From NCBI GenBank assembly GCA_038750655.1, contig JBCDGZ010000006.1, positions 1 to 64,000 of the forward strand: DNA of 64,000 nucleotides, read 5' to 3'. The notes beneath the pieces were generated by a model. It was not told where the DNA came from, ran no database searches, and was given only the letters and a program-made list of their open reading frames with translations. Positions 36,500 through 46,480 of this stretch are shown piece after piece (position 1 is the stretch's first letter; the number at the start of each line of letters is the position of its first letter). The stretch comes from JBCDGZ01 sp038750655. Its GTDB lineage: Bacteria > Bacteroidota > Bacteroidia > Chitinophagales > Saprospiraceae. The position numbers were made by a program, and so were the translations under genes.

Positions 36500-36976
36500 A
36501 TGTCAAAAATTTCATACCTGACCCAGGAAGGATACGATCGTCTATCCGCAGAGCTAACTGAAATGAAATCAGCAGGGCGTCAGAAGGTAGCACAGGCCAT
36601 CGCCGAAGCTCGCGAGAAAGGAGACTTGTCGGAAAATGCCGAGTATGATGCCGCCAAGGAAGCCCAGGGCCTACTGGAATTGAAGATCAATACGCTGGAA
36701 AAAACCCTGGCCAATGCTCGGGTGCTGGATGCCAGCCAACTCGATACTTCCAAAGTTACGGTGCTGTGCAACGTAAAGATTAAGAATACGAAAAATAGCA
36801 AAGAGCTCACCTACAAACTGGTCGCCGAATCGGAGGCAGACCTCAAGCGCAAGAAAATCTCTGTGACCTCTCCTATGGGGTCTAGCCTGCTGGGTAAAAA
36901 AGTAGGAGAGATCGCTCAGGTGGAGACTCCAAGAGGAACCCTCGAGTTCGAGATTATGGATATTTCAATCGATTAA
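36500..36976 (+). CDS. greA: Transcription elongation factor GreA
   Basis: GreA rescues backtracked RNA polymerase by stimulating cleavage of the transcript 3' end. The 158-residue product has the coiled-coil with the acidic tip residues in GDLSENAEYDAAKE and the C-terminal globular domain ending GTLEFEIMDIS, including SPMGSSLLGKKVGE. Length is typical. The HIT gene follows after 5 bases, so they form an operon. Confidence 0.97.
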   Translation: MSKISYLTQEGYDRLSAELTEMKSAGRQKVAQAIAEAREKGDLSENAEYDAAKEAQGLLELKINTLEKTLANARVLDASQLDTSKVTVLCNVKIKNTKNSKELTYKLVAESEADLKRKKISVTSPMGSSLLGKKVGEIAQVETPRGTLEFEIMDISID

Positions 36977-36981
36977 GCACA

Positions 36982-37374
36982 ATGGCAAGCATTTTTACGA
37001 AGATCGTACAAGGGGAAATCCCCTGCCATAAGGTCGCCGAAAGCGAAGATTTTTTGGCCTTTCTGGATATTTTTCCGCTAGTGGAAGGCCATACGCTGGT
37101 GATTCCCAAAAAAGAGGTGGATTATTTTTATGATTTGGAGGATGAGCTGCTTTCGGAGCTGATGCTATTCAGCAAGCAGGTAGCGAAGGCCATGAAGGCC
37201 TGTATTCCCTGCAATCGCATCGGCGTATCGGTGGTCGGCCTGGAAGTTCCCCATGCGCATGTACACCTCATTCCGATCAATTCGGTGAATGATATGAGCT
37301 TTGCCAATCCCAAACTTCAATATACGCCGGAAGAACTGGCCGCCATCGCTGCACGCATTCGTGCGCAGCTCTAA
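36982..37374 (+). CDS. HIT family nucleotide-binding protein
   Basis: The 130-residue protein belongs to the histidine triad family, with the catalytic HAHVHLIP motif (HxHxH) near the C-terminus and the usual FxKIVxGEIPCxK opening. Bacterial members (Hint-like) hydrolyse nucleoside phosphoramidates and related dinucleotides. It is the second gene after greA and ends 1 base before the convergent ruvC stop. Confidence 0.92.
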   Translation: MASIFTKIVQGEIPCHKVAESEDFLAFLDIFPLVEGHTLVIPKKEVDYFYDLEDELLSELMLFSKQVAKAMKACIPCNRIGVSVVGLEVPHAHVHLIPINSVNDMSFANPKLQYTPEELAAIAARIRAQL

Positions 37375-37375
37375 G

Positions 37376-37936
37376 CTACCCCTTACGATTCGGATTGTCT
37401 TTTAGAAAACTGGACCAGTCGCTGTACCGCTTCTGGCCAGCGACTGGACTACCGGACTGGTAGAAATGACAAACGGCAGTCGCCAGGGCGTCCGTAGCAT
37501 CCAGTGAGCGCTTGTCGATCTGGCAGGTTAGAATATTACTGAGCATGGCGGCGACCTGTTCCTTGCTGGCGTTACCATTGCCAGTGACGGACTGCTTGAT
37601 TTTTTTTGGGGAATACTCTGTGATGCCCACATCCATTGTCATAGCCGCCGCGATGGCCACCCCCTGCGCGCGGCCCAGCTTGAGCATAGATTGCACATTC
37701 TTGCCAAAGAACGGCGCTTCGATAGCCATATGCTGCGGCTGGTGCAGCCGGATCAGTTCTTGTAGTCGCTCGAAGATTTTGCGCAGCTTCTCGTAAGGAC
37801 TGCCCAGATGGCCCATCGTCACCACGCCCATCTCAACTAAGCGCATCTTCCGTTGCTCTACCTCAATGATGGCGTAGCCTAGCACATTGGTACCCGGGTC
37901 TACACCCAACAAGCGATATTTTTTTGCATCTGCCAT
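37376..37936 (-). CDS. ruvC: Holliday junction resolvase RuvC
   Basis: RuvC cuts four-way DNA junctions symmetrically in complex with RuvAB. The 186-residue protein has the catalytic acidic residues expected: Asp in GVDPGTNVLGYA, Glu in MAIEAPFFGKN, and Asp pair in SLDATDALATAVCH. The DNA-binding loop region YSPKKIKQSVTGNGNASKEQVAAML is intact. ruvA is 24 kb away at 61074. The start region is adjacent to the promoter for the divergent membrane protein. Confidence 0.95.
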   Translation of the reverse strand: MADAKKYRLLGVDPGTNVLGYAIIEVEQRKMRLVEMGVVTMGHLGSPYEKLRKIFERLQELIRLHQPQHMAIEAPFFGKNVQSMLKLGRAQGVAIAAAMTMDVGITEYSPKKIKQSVTGNGNASKEQVAAMLSNILTCQIDKRSLDATDALATAVCHFYQSGSPVAGQKRYSDWSSFLKDNPNRKG

Positions 37937-37951
37937 CTAATACTATCTTTG
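37923..37951 (+). promoter_or_regulatory. Promoter for the flippase-like membrane protein gene
   Basis: TTTG (37923-37926), a 17-base spacer, then TATCTTTG (37944-37951): both boxes match the Bacteroidota consensus. It overlaps the 5' end of the divergent ruvC. It argues for a translation start downstream of 37955. Confidence 0.6.
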
Positions 37952-37995
37952 CGAAGCAATGTATCATTAATACAAGACTAATACAAGCCCAAGCA

Positions 37996-38997
37996 TTGAA
38001 ACGCCCCTTTAACAGCCGACTCTTTAACCTGTTGATCAAAACAGCGGTGCTGCTCTTGTTGGGCTATGTGCTCTACTACCAAGTATTTGCCCGGGAAAAT
38101 ATTGGCGACATCAAAGCGGTATTCTGGCAGCGCCTCGACCGACAGCACCTGAGCTACCTCTTGCTAGCGGCTCTGCTCATGCCCCTCAACTGGGCCTTCG
38201 AAACCCTCAAGTGGCAGGGCCTCATCCGCGATTTTGAGCCGCTGAGCTTTTGGCGAAGCTACCGGGCCGTACTCGGCGGCGTCACCTTTTCGATCTTTAC
38301 GCCCAATCGGATTGGGGAGTACGGGGGGCGTATTCTCTTCGTCAGGGCAGAGAACAACTGGAAGGCCGTGATCGCTACACTGGTCGGCAGCTTTAGCCAA
38401 TTGCTGGTGTTGCTGGCCGTAGGCCTGTTGGGGCTCATCCATTACGCCGGCAGCTATCTGGAGCTAGAGCCGCTGATGCTGCGCAGCCTGGGCTTTATGG
38501 GGCTGGTACTGGTGGGGGCAATGGTGTTCAGCTTTTACAATATTGACCTGGTGGTGCCGCTGGCCCGCCGCCTGCCCTTTATCCACTATCTGCGCCCCTT
38601 CGCCAAGCAAGTCAGTATCCTCCAGGACTACGACAGCCCAACGCTGACCCGTACCCTGGCCTTCGCCCTCGCCCGCTACACCGTCTACACCCTACAATAC
38701 TACCTGCTGCTGCGGTTCTTCGGCTTCCAAATCCCGACGCTGCCTGCGCTGACTGGCATTGCTACCATTTTTTTACTCCAAACCAGCATCCCACTTCCTC
38801 CACTGATGGGCCTATTTGTGAGAGGCGAAGTAGCCCTACAAATCTGGGGCATTTTTAGCGAAAATGAGCTGGGGATTCTGGCTTCCTCCTTTAGTTTGTG
38901 GGTACTAAATCTTATCCTTCCAGCGTTATTTGGTATGGTATTTATACTAAATACTAATGTGTTAAAATCATTAGGTTATGAGAATAAAAGCAATTAG
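37996..38997 (+). CDS. Lysylphosphatidylglycerol synthase-TM / YbhN-like membrane protein
   Basis: The predicted 333-residue protein has about eight hydrophobic helices and the family signatures WAFETLKWQGL and TPNRIGEYGGRILFV, which fit the LPG-synthase transmembrane (UPF0104/YbhN) family. Members without the cytosolic synthase domain, as here, are of unknown activity; lipid flipping is a proposal. The longest frame from 37924 overlaps ruvC and the promoter, so a start at TTG 37996 is preferred (no in-frame ATG nearby). It overlaps the next gene by 20 bases. Confidence 0.8.
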   Translation: MKRPFNSRLFNLLIKTAVLLLLGYVLYYQVFARENIGDIKAVFWQRLDRQHLSYLLLAALLMPLNWAFETLKWQGLIRDFEPLSFWRSYRAVLGGVTFSIFTPNRIGEYGGRILFVRAENNWKAVIATLVGSFSQLLVLLAVGLLGLIHYAGSYLELEPLMLRSLGFMGLVLVGAMVFSFYNIDLVVPLARRLPFIHYLRPFAKQVSILQDYDSPTLTRTLAFALARYTVYTLQYYLLLRFFGFQIPTLPALTGIATIFLLQTSIPLPPLMGLFVRGEVALQIWGIFSENELGILASSFSLWVLNLILPALFGMVFILNTNVLKSLGYENKSN

Positions 38998-39841
38998 TAT
39001 CAGCCTCCTATGTATGGTAATTATTCTGCTGATCAGCGCTTTTACCCGTTCCGCTCCCGCTTATGACCCCTTCGAGGACGCTCCGACAGTCAATACGGAG
39101 CCTTGCTTTATGGAGAACACTGCCTTCGAAGTCGGCGAGCAGATTACCTATAAATTATACTACAACTGGAATTTCATCTGGCTCTCCGCTGGCGAAGTCG
39201 TCTTCACCGTCGCCGAAGATGGCAGCCAATACCACCTCTCCGCCGCCGGCCGCACCTACAAGACCTACGAATGGTTTTTCAAAGTCAGAGATTACTACGA
39301 TACTTATATCGACAAAGAAAGCCTTTTGCCCCAACTTTCTATCCGCAATGTACACGAAGGCAAGTACCGTCTCTACGATAAGGTCAGCTTTGAGCAGGAG
39401 AAAAAGAAGGCCGTATCTATGCGGGGTAAGACCAAAGAGAAGACCGTGCGAAGTGAATACAATATCGATGAGTGCATGCACGACGTCTTATCTATCATTT
39501 ATTATACCCGCAATATCAACTTTCAGGGCTACGAAAGCGGTCAAAATTTTCCCATCAAAATCTTCATGGACAAAGAAGTCTGGCCACTTAAGGTCCATTA
39601 CAAAGGAAGGGTACCCAACAAGAAAATCAAAGGGCGCGGGCGCTTCAACACCCTACAGTTTAGCCCCGAGGTGATCGCCGGAACAGTTTTCAAAAAAGGG
39701 ACCGAGATGAATGTGTACGTCAGCGACGACCAAAATCGCATTCCCTTGATGATTGAATCGCCCGTTTCCGTAGGGTCAGTCAAAGCAGTGTTGAAAAATT
39801 ATGAAGGCCTCAAGCACCCGATGGAAGCCAAAATTAAATAA
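38978..39841 (+). CDS. DUF3108 domain secreted protein
   Basis: The 287-residue product has an N-terminal membrane-targeting segment (MRIKAISISLLCMVIILLISAF) and a beta-rich body matching DUF3108: FEVGEQITYKLYYNWNFIWLSAGEVVF, RTYKTYEWFFKVRDYYDTYID and a final strand region. Family function is unknown; the fold is thought related to lipid-handling envelope proteins. Its 20-base overlap with the flippase-like gene suggests coupling and a joint envelope role. Confidence 0.85.
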   Translation: MRIKAISISLLCMVIILLISAFTRSAPAYDPFEDAPTVNTEPCFMENTAFEVGEQITYKLYYNWNFIWLSAGEVVFTVAEDGSQYHLSAAGRTYKTYEWFFKVRDYYDTYIDKESLLPQLSIRNVHEGKYRLYDKVSFEQEKKKAVSMRGKTKEKTVRSEYNIDECMHDVLSIIYYTRNINFQGYESGQNFPIKIFMDKEVWPLKVHYKGRVPNKKIKGRGRFNTLQFSPEVIAGTVFKKGTEMNVYVSDDQNRIPLMIESPVSVGSVKAVLKNYEGLKHPMEAKIK

Positions 39842-39855
39842 GCGATTTTCCCTAA

Positions 39856-39894
39856 CTCATCACTTATCAGCTAAATCTCATCACTTATCAGCTA
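39856..39894. repeat. Two direct copies of an 18-base sequence
   Basis: CTCATCACTTATCAGCTA occurs at 39856-39873 and again at 39877-39894, 21 bases apart. The repeats lie just after the DUF3108 stop, in the 248-base gap before the RHS gene, which shows no other element. Confidence 0.85.
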
Positions 39895-40089
39895 GTTGTT
39901 GATTATCATTAGCGGCCTCTTTATATTGCGACGCATTTGGAGGATTAGCCTCTACATGGTAGAGCTGATCTTATGTAAACAACAAAAAAAACCTTAGTCA
40001 CCTGAAAGACTCAAGGCGAATGGCTAGTTGACTTCATATTCTAGCACTTCTTTCATTTATTTTTTAACAAGTCTTATAAACTGAAACTT

Positions 40090-43000
40090 ATGAGAACGAT
40101 CACGCTCGTGGTGTTCACACTACTTACCAATTTATTGATGGTATCTGCTCAGGCACCAACTACCCCTCTTGGGCCGACTTTCCCTAAACCACCGGAATCT
40201 GCCGCCTTTGAAAAATTTGGCGATAATAGTATCTCTGGGTATACCGGCGTTCCGGGCATAAGCATTCCCATCGCTACCCTGACGGAGGGGCCGCTGAGCT
40301 TATCCGTCGGATTACAATATAATGCCTCCGGCCTTAGGGTCGTGGATGTGGCGCCTAGCGTCGGAGCCGGCTGGAGCCTAAATGCCGGTGGGATGATCTC
40401 CCGACAGATCAGAGGGAAGGCGGCCGATGAACGCGATAATGGCTTGTGGCAGACTCGTGCTATCTACGGTCAGCCAGATTGCTCCGCACCCGGACCTTTT
40501 TGGACTGATCTCCTAGGGCCAAGAGACACCGAACCCGATATGTTCAGCTTTAACTTCGGCGGCTACAGTGGTAAATTCTACTTTGCTGATGGCTTAGAAG
40601 TCGTACAAATTCCCCAGTCCGATTTAAAGATAGACTATGAAGTCAATTATGCTAGTCCGGCCGATGTATTTCGTCTGAGACAGTTTACCATTACCACACC
40701 CAATGGGGACAGATATATTTTTGGTACTGTTAATCCTACTGATACTTTAAACAACAATGCCATTGCCACTTATAAATCTGCTGGTACGCTAAGTATTGAT
40801 GCTCCGGTTGCCAACACCTGGTATTTGGTCAAGATAGAAACAGCCGATAGAAAGCATGCCATCAACCTAGAGTATGAGGACAATAGGTACATGCATCTTT
40901 ACTGGAATACTTATAATGATCTGGAAGAAAGTGGTGTACCGCTCAGTCCTGCTTTGAGAAGTATTTTGGAAATGTACATCGCCGATAAATTTGTCAGTAA
41001 AATCTATACTAGTACAGAGGAAATTCTTTTTGAGAATACCACGCCAAGAGAGGATTTGCATGGATCTGATCGATTAAAAGTTGATAAAATTACTTACAGA
41101 TCTACCGGGCTTCCGAGTGACTACTGTAAGATTTTTGATTTTACCTATGATTATCTTATCGACCATAATCCTGATGTAACCAGTAGTACAATAATCTATG
41201 ATCCAGACTACAAACGCTTACAGCTTCTGGCCCTCCAAGAAAAATCCTGCGATGAAACCATTGTCATCCCTGCTTATGAATTTGAATATTATGAGCATAG
41301 TCCAGTTTACCCCAAATATTTTCCTAGTCGCTTGAACGACGACTTTGATCACTGGGGGTACTACAATAACAACCATACCAGTAATTTGGCGATCTGCCAG
41401 ATGAACGATGGTATTCAGGATTGTGCTGGTGCGCCCCTGATTGATAATTGTCCAACAGGCTTGGATACGGATGAAGCAGCCATGAGAATTGGGACTTTAA
41501 ATAAGATCACTTATCCAACTGGTGGGCATACGGAATTTGAGCTGGAAGCCAATGAAGTTAATATAGATGTAGTACGTTTGGACGAAAAGGTGGTGGACTT
41601 TAGCAATGGCTATTATCCTTTCCCGCCCACTGGCGGATCAATAGGATCAATTGGTGGTAACATAGATTGTGACGTTGATTTCTCCAACTATCCAACGTAT
41701 CAGTTGTCTTACAAGGTCAAATATGCTGGGGGTACATTGGGAAGCAGTGGCCTTCCTCCTGCGGTACTGGTTGAAGTGTTTGAGGATATTCCTGGTCAAT
41801 CAGGATGCGGAGGTACAAAGGTTCATGAGTTTATCCCCAATCCAAATTTTACCTATGGAAGTGATTTTGAAGAAGAGGGACTATTAGTTGATGTAATTCC
41901 TAATTTTTCCATTGACAAACAATACAATTTCACCTTCTCTACAACCAATGCGGGGCTGGATTTTGAAATCAGTGCCATCAACGGTCTGGCTGGATTTCTC
42001 AATGTCCCGGTTGGAGGCCTACGTACCAAGTCTATCAAAGATTTTAGTGATGCAACCACTATGGTCAAAGAGAAGAGCTATGAATACATCAAGGAGTTCA
42101 GCAATGCTACATCAAGTGGGCGGCTATTCCAAAAGCCAGTCTATTGGTATGCCTTCTGTGGCGATACGACTATTATCAATACCTATACCGCTAACAAGCA
42201 GAGCCTGGCCCCTTTAACTTCTTTTGAAGGCAATCATATTGCCTATGACCGCATCGTTGAACGCTTTTCTGATAATACTTCTATTGAATCCAAATACTAT
42301 ATCGAGGATAAGGTAGCTCATGAAGTAGATCAGAACTGCTATTGGAGATACGATAGGGTCGAAAATGGCGATACTTTACCTGCCATGTTTTTACATCCCC
42401 ATTTGTATGAATACCCTTATCCTACCGTCTTAGATGGTACCTTGAAAGAAAAGCGTTTTCGGGACTATACAGAAGCGACTCAGCGCAAAGAAACCTATGT
42501 CTACAACTGGGGCTTGACCGATTACTATACCATCGACAGCGAGACCTTTGTCCGACAAATCCAAACCCCAGATGCCATCACCTATTATTACATGGATCAA
42601 ATGCGGACTAAGGTGCCACTACTGCTCAATAAGGAAATCTATGCGGACGGGGTGACGACTAGTACGGACTATGTATATGGACAAACGGATTTCCATTTCT
42701 TCCCTACCGAGGAAATCACAACAGATTCGGAGGATAAAGAATACAAAACGGTTTATTCCTACATCGTTGATTATCCGATCCATTCGCTCAAGCGTCAATT
42801 GACGGAGAGACATTTGATTGCGGAGCCTTTCAAGACTTTAAACTATGTGGATGGCGTACTAGTAGATGGCTATTTGGCGCACTTTAGGTTTTTTAATAGT
42901 ACAACAGGTGCCTTTCAAGACTTACTACGAGCGGGAGCAGAACCACGTATCTGGAAGGCCTGGAATTACGAGAAGACCTGGGATGAAAATGACAATCTCA

Positions 43001-46000
43001 TTGGGACGGGGTGGTTGCTCGATGTAACCATTGATTCCTATGATGCGAATGGTTTCATCAAACAACTCACTTCATTAGGGTGGGAGTCGGAGCATTACGA
43101 ATGGACCGCTAATGGGCAGCTGACCAAACGCACTTTTGAGGATTTCGTTTGGGAATATGACTATTACCCCGGCACCAGATTTTTAGAGTCGATTACGGAT
43201 GTCGATGGGCAAGTCTCTACGTTCTATTATGATCAATTGATGCGTTTATGGAAAACGGAGGGACGAGCGAATAATGTGATTCGAGAATATTCTTTTCACT
43301 ATCACGGCCCTATTAACGCTCACAATTGGATCAATGCAAAGACCACCTTTACTCCCGTAGGAGGTAGCAGTCTTACAACTTTGGAAACTAATAGTTATGT
43401 CGATGGCCTTGGTCGGCCGGAATTACAGGTGCAAGTTAAGTACTCGCCAGATCAAAAAGATGTGGTTGTGAAAACCACTTATGATAATCTAGGACGCGCA
43501 CATAAGGTCTTTATTCCTTACGAATCTGCCTTTGATGATGGCCGATATATTGATATTCCTGGCGACTGGAAATTTACGGAGACCCTTTATGATGGGCCAT
43601 TGAATCGCGTCAGCTCCCAAACGCCGGCGGATTGGTATGCGACGACCACCGAGTATGATCGAAACCTCATTAGTGAAGTCATTAACCCCGTTACCAATAT
43701 CGCGTACCCTTTGGGAACCTTAATGAAAACGGTAGTAACTGATCCTAACGGGAATAAGATGATCAGCTTTGTGGATAAATTGGGTAGAAAAGTGCTAGAT
43801 AGAAGAGCGAATGCAAGCGATAGCCAAACGGCTGATACCTACTATCTCTACGATGCAAAAAGCAGATTGACAACGATTCTCCCACCCGATGCTAGTCTAA
43901 CAGATAGTGAGCTGATTTATGAATACCTCTATGATCAAACGGACAATATTATTCGCAAAAAAATACCTGGGCAGGTACCGATTAATTACCTTTATAATAT
44001 CCGAAACCTGTTGACCTACACTCAAGATGGCAATATGGCCGCGGAGGGAAAATGGTTACTGAATAAATACGATGTTTACGGAAGGAGCTTGGAATCTGGC
44101 TTCTATATTGGGACCCCCGCTAGCGGTAATCATACCTACAATTTTTCTGAATTACTGACAAAGAATGTATATGGTACTTCAGGTATTGAGCTGGGTAAAA
44201 TCAAGGAGAATGAGAACAGGATTCTTCATTCAACAGACTTTATAAAAACTACTTTTAGCTATGATGATTACGGAAGGATTAGCAGCGAAAAAAGTAACAA
44301 TCATCTCAACCTAACTAATCCCAACGCAGAGGTATTCGCCTACAACTATGATTTTGCCGATAATATCACCTGGGCTTATCAAACACATCGACCTTCCTCT
44401 GCTTCCCAAACATTGATGGTGAACCGGTCTAACTACGATCATTCTGGACGGCTAAGCTTAGACGCCCAAACGATCGGTAGTAACGGGGAAGTGATATTGG
44501 CCGACTATCAATACAACTACCGGGACTTCATGACTGCCAAAAACCTCCACCAAACCAGCCCCGGTAACTTCCTGCAAACGGTCGACTACTCCTACAATGT
44601 GCAAGGCTGGCTCACACAGATCAATGACTTCTGCGATGCCGCCAACCCCTCGACCGACCTCTTTGCGATGAAGCTGGACTATGATGTATCCAATGCTGTG
44701 TTGCAGTCCGATGCGCAAAAGAATGGGAACATTGCCTCCATGAGTTGGCAAGTAGGCTGTAATAACGAGCAGGCCTACGGCTTCCGCTATGACTTCCTAG
44801 ATCGTATGGATAAAGCCGTCTATGCGGAGTTCGATCACGGAGCCGGAAACTACACCAATTTCGGTCGTTACAACGTTTCTACAAGCTATGACAAAAGAGG
44901 TAATATCCTGACTATGCGGCGCAATGGCCACTGGTACGATGATGTATACAATCTCATCGACCTAATGAACTATACCTACAGCGGCAATCAGTTAACTCAA
45001 GTGAGTGAGTTTAATTATATCTACCCTAGAGATAACGGATTCAAGACGACGACGACAGATGGCATAGGAGCCTATACCTACGATAGCAATGGTAATCTGC
45101 TCAGCGACCAACACAAAGACATCAGTAACATTGAGTATAACTACCTCAACTTACCCCGCCAGATCACCTGGGCGAACGGCGACTGGATAGAGTGGACCTA
45201 TGATGCTGCTGGCAATATGCTGAAGAAGGAAACCAGCAGTGGGATCATTAAGTATTATATCAATGATTTTGAGTATGATGGTACTACACTTGAGGCTATC
45301 TATAACAAAGAGGGACGGGCAGTACCTTGTAACGGCGGCTATTGTTATGAGTACGCTTTGAAAGATCATCTGGACAATACTAGAGTCAACTTTGCTGATC
45401 TTAATAACGATGGGGCTGTGGATGAAACTGAAATTCTTCAGGAGAATCATTACTATCCTTTTGGGATGCGTATGGAGGGTAATTGGGCCCCTTTGATTGG
45501 TAGTGATAATAAATATCAGTATAACGGGAAGGAGTTGAGTGATGATTTCGGATTAAACTGGTTAGACTTTGGCTTCCGGTTTTATGATCCAGCGATTGCA
45601 CGCTTTCCAAGTGTTGATCCCATAGCCGAGGAATTTGCTTTTGTAACACCATTTAATTATGCTGAAAATAGTCCTATTGCAAACATTGATTTATGGGGGT
45701 TACAAAGTTTGTCCTTCAATTTGAAGGATGAAATTAAGGGCGTTGTTAATTATTTTCTTCCAAACGTAACTGTTCAAGAATCAACAAAGAAGAGCCCACC
45801 GAGGCGAAGAGTCACTGGTAAAGAAATTGGAGAAGGAACAAAAGGTATAGGGGATAAAATCTCTAAAGGTGCAGTAGGAGTTGGTGTAATATTTCCTCCA
45901 GTAGGCGCTAAGATGGCAATTGTTGGAGAGACCATCGAAATTGGTGGTCACACAATAGTACTTATGAGCGAGTTGTCGAATGATGGTCTAACTCAAGAAA

Positions 46001-46239
46001 CAACTACGGACATTTCTCTAGATTTGTTATTCGGAGTATTACCTAAACCACTTGAAAATGCACTTGAAAACGCTGGAATAGATAAACAGGCAAAAGGTAT
46101 CATTGAGGGACAAATAAACCTAGTGAATGAAGTTGCTAAAGAAGGAACCAAGAAAAAAGTGGCTGAAGCTCAACAAAGTTCAAAGCAGAATCAGTCAAAT
46201 ACAGAAGAAAACTGTGAGGAATCATGTGAGAATAATTAA
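40090..46239 (+). CDS. RHS repeat-associated core protein with AT-rich C-terminal tip
   Basis: The 2,049-residue protein has a signal peptide (MRTITLVVFTLLTNLLMVSA). The N-terminal part is shell-like (GYTGVPGISIPIATL, LQYNASGLRVVDVAPSVGAGWSLNAGG). YD-type repeats fill the middle, and the RHS core lies at about 1760-1872, with YPFGMRMEG, YNGKELSDDFGLNWLDFGFRFYDP, ARFPSVDP and PFNYAENSPIANIDLWG. An EF-hand-like DLNNDGAVDETE sits just before the core. After residue 1872 about 177 residues form a glycine-rich, partly hydrophobic tip (GVGVIFPPVGAKMAIVG) rich in Lys and Gln at the end. The shell may encapsulate the tip, as in polymorphic toxins, but no immunity gene follows and the tip family is unknown to me. 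Confidence 0.9.
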   Translation: MRTITLVVFTLLTNLLMVSAQAPTTPLGPTFPKPPESAAFEKFGDNSISGYTGVPGISIPIATLTEGPLSLSVGLQYNASGLRVVDVAPSVGAGWSLNAGGMISRQIRGKAADERDNGLWQTRAIYGQPDCSAPGPFWTDLLGPRDTEPDMFSFNFGGYSGKFYFADGLEVVQIPQSDLKIDYEVNYASPADVFRLRQFTITTPNGDRYIFGTVNPTDTLNNNAIATYKSAGTLSIDAPVANTWYLVKIETADRKHAINLEYEDNRYMHLYWNTYNDLEESGVPLSPALRSILEMYIADKFVSKIYTSTEEILFENTTPREDLHGSDRLKVDKITYRSTGLPSDYCKIFDFTYDYLIDHNPDVTSSTIIYDPDYKRLQLLALQEKSCDETIVIPAYEFEYYEHSPVYPKYFPSRLNDDFDHWGYYNNNHTSNLAICQMNDGIQDCAGAPLIDNCPTGLDTDEAAMRIGTLNKITYPTGGHTEFELEANEVNIDVVRLDEKVVDFSNGYYPFPPTGGSIGSIGGNIDCDVDFSNYPTYQLSYKVKYAGGTLGSSGLPPAVLVEVFEDIPGQSGCGGTKVHEFIPNPNFTYGSDFEEEGLLVDVIPNFSIDKQYNFTFSTTNAGLDFEISAINGLAGFLNVPVGGLRTKSIKDFSDATTMVKEKSYEYIKEFSNATSSGRLFQKPVYWYAFCGDTTIINTYTANKQSLAPLTSFEGNHIAYDRIVERFSDNTSIESKYYIEDKVAHEVDQNCYWRYDRVENGDTLPAMFLHPHLYEYPYPTVLDGTLKEKRFRDYTEATQRKETYVYNWGLTDYYTIDSETFVRQIQTPDAITYYYMDQMRTKVPLLLNKEIYADGVTTSTDYVYGQTDFHFFPTEEITTDSEDKEYKTVYSYIVDYPIHSLKRQLTERHLIAEPFKTLNYVDGVLVDGYLAHFRFFNSTTGAFQDLLRAGAEPRIWKAWNYEKTWDENDNLIGTGWLLDVTIDSYDANGFIKQLTSLGWESEHYEWTANGQLTKRTFEDFVWEYDYYPGTRFLESITDVDGQVSTFYYDQLMRLWKTEGRANNVIREYSFHYHGPINAHNWINAKTTFTPVGGSSLTTLETNSYVDGLGRPELQVQVKYSPDQKDVVVKTTYDNLGRAHKVFIPYESAFDDGRYIDIPGDWKFTETLYDGPLNRVSSQTPADWYATTTEYDRNLISEVINPVTNIAYPLGTLMKTVVTDPNGNKMISFVDKLGRKVLDRRANASDSQTADTYYLYDAKSRLTTILPPDASLTDSELIYEYLYDQTDNIIRKKIPGQVPINYLYNIRNLLTYTQDGNMAAEGKWLLNKYDVYGRSLESGFYIGTPASGNHTYNFSELLTKNVYGTSGIELGKIKENENRILHSTDFIKTTFSYDDYGRISSEKSNNHLNLTNPNAEVFAYNYDFADNITWAYQTHRPSSASQTLMVNRSNYDHSGRLSLDAQTIGSNGEVILADYQYNYRDFMTAKNLHQTSPGNFLQTVDYSYNVQGWLTQINDFCDAANPSTDLFAMKLDYDVSNAVLQSDAQKNGNIASMSWQVGCNNEQAYGFRYDFLDRMDKAVYAEFDHGAGNYTNFGRYNVSTSYDKRGNILTMRRNGHWYDDVYNLIDLMNYTYSGNQLTQVSEFNYIYPRDNGFKTTTTDGIGAYTYDSNGNLLSDQHKDISNIEYNYLNLPRQITWANGDWIEWTYDAAGNMLKKETSSGIIKYYINDFEYDGTTLEAIYNKEGRAVPCNGGYCYEYALKDHLDNTRVNFADLNNDGAVDETEILQENHYYPFGMRMEGNWAPLIGSDNKYQYNGKELSDDFGLNWLDFGFRFYDPAIARFPSVDPIAEEFAFVTPFNYAENSPIANIDLWGLQSLSFNLKDEIKGVVNYFLPNVTVQESTKKSPPRRRVTGKEIGEGTKGIGDKISKGAVGVGVIFPPVGAKMAIVGETIEIGGHTIVLMSELSNDGLTQETTTDISLDLLFGVLPKPLENALENAGIDKQAKGIIEGQINLVNEVAKEGTKKKVAEAQQSSKQNQSNTEENCEESCENN

Positions 46240-46368
46240 CACTCTTTTCTTAGGTAAGCTTTGCCATAGATTAGTAGCTTGATATTACATCATGAATCAC
46301 TTCAATGAGACATAATTTTAACTAAAAAGTCTTTTATGAAGATGAATTAGAGTTATTTTAATTGCATT

Positions 46369-46418
46369 GCCCAGTCTCTTGCCAGCTTTAAAACAGGTGT
46401 CATGAGACTGGGCTTTTC
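46369..46418 (+). terminator. Terminator after the RHS gene
   Basis: A perfect 10-base-pair stem (46369-46378 with 46404-46413) with a 25-base loop, followed by TTTTC. It ends the RHS transcript and lies 130 bases after the stop. No open frame of useful length is present between stop and stem. Confidence 0.75.
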
Positions 46419-46480
46419 TTACTTTTAGCGAACCATTAGCAGCCCCCAACTGTCATACAAGAGCCTAATATTGTAAAAAT

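Noticed and set aside
46240..46368. Possible immunity gene after the RHS tip
   Set aside because: The only ATG-led frames are a few codons long.
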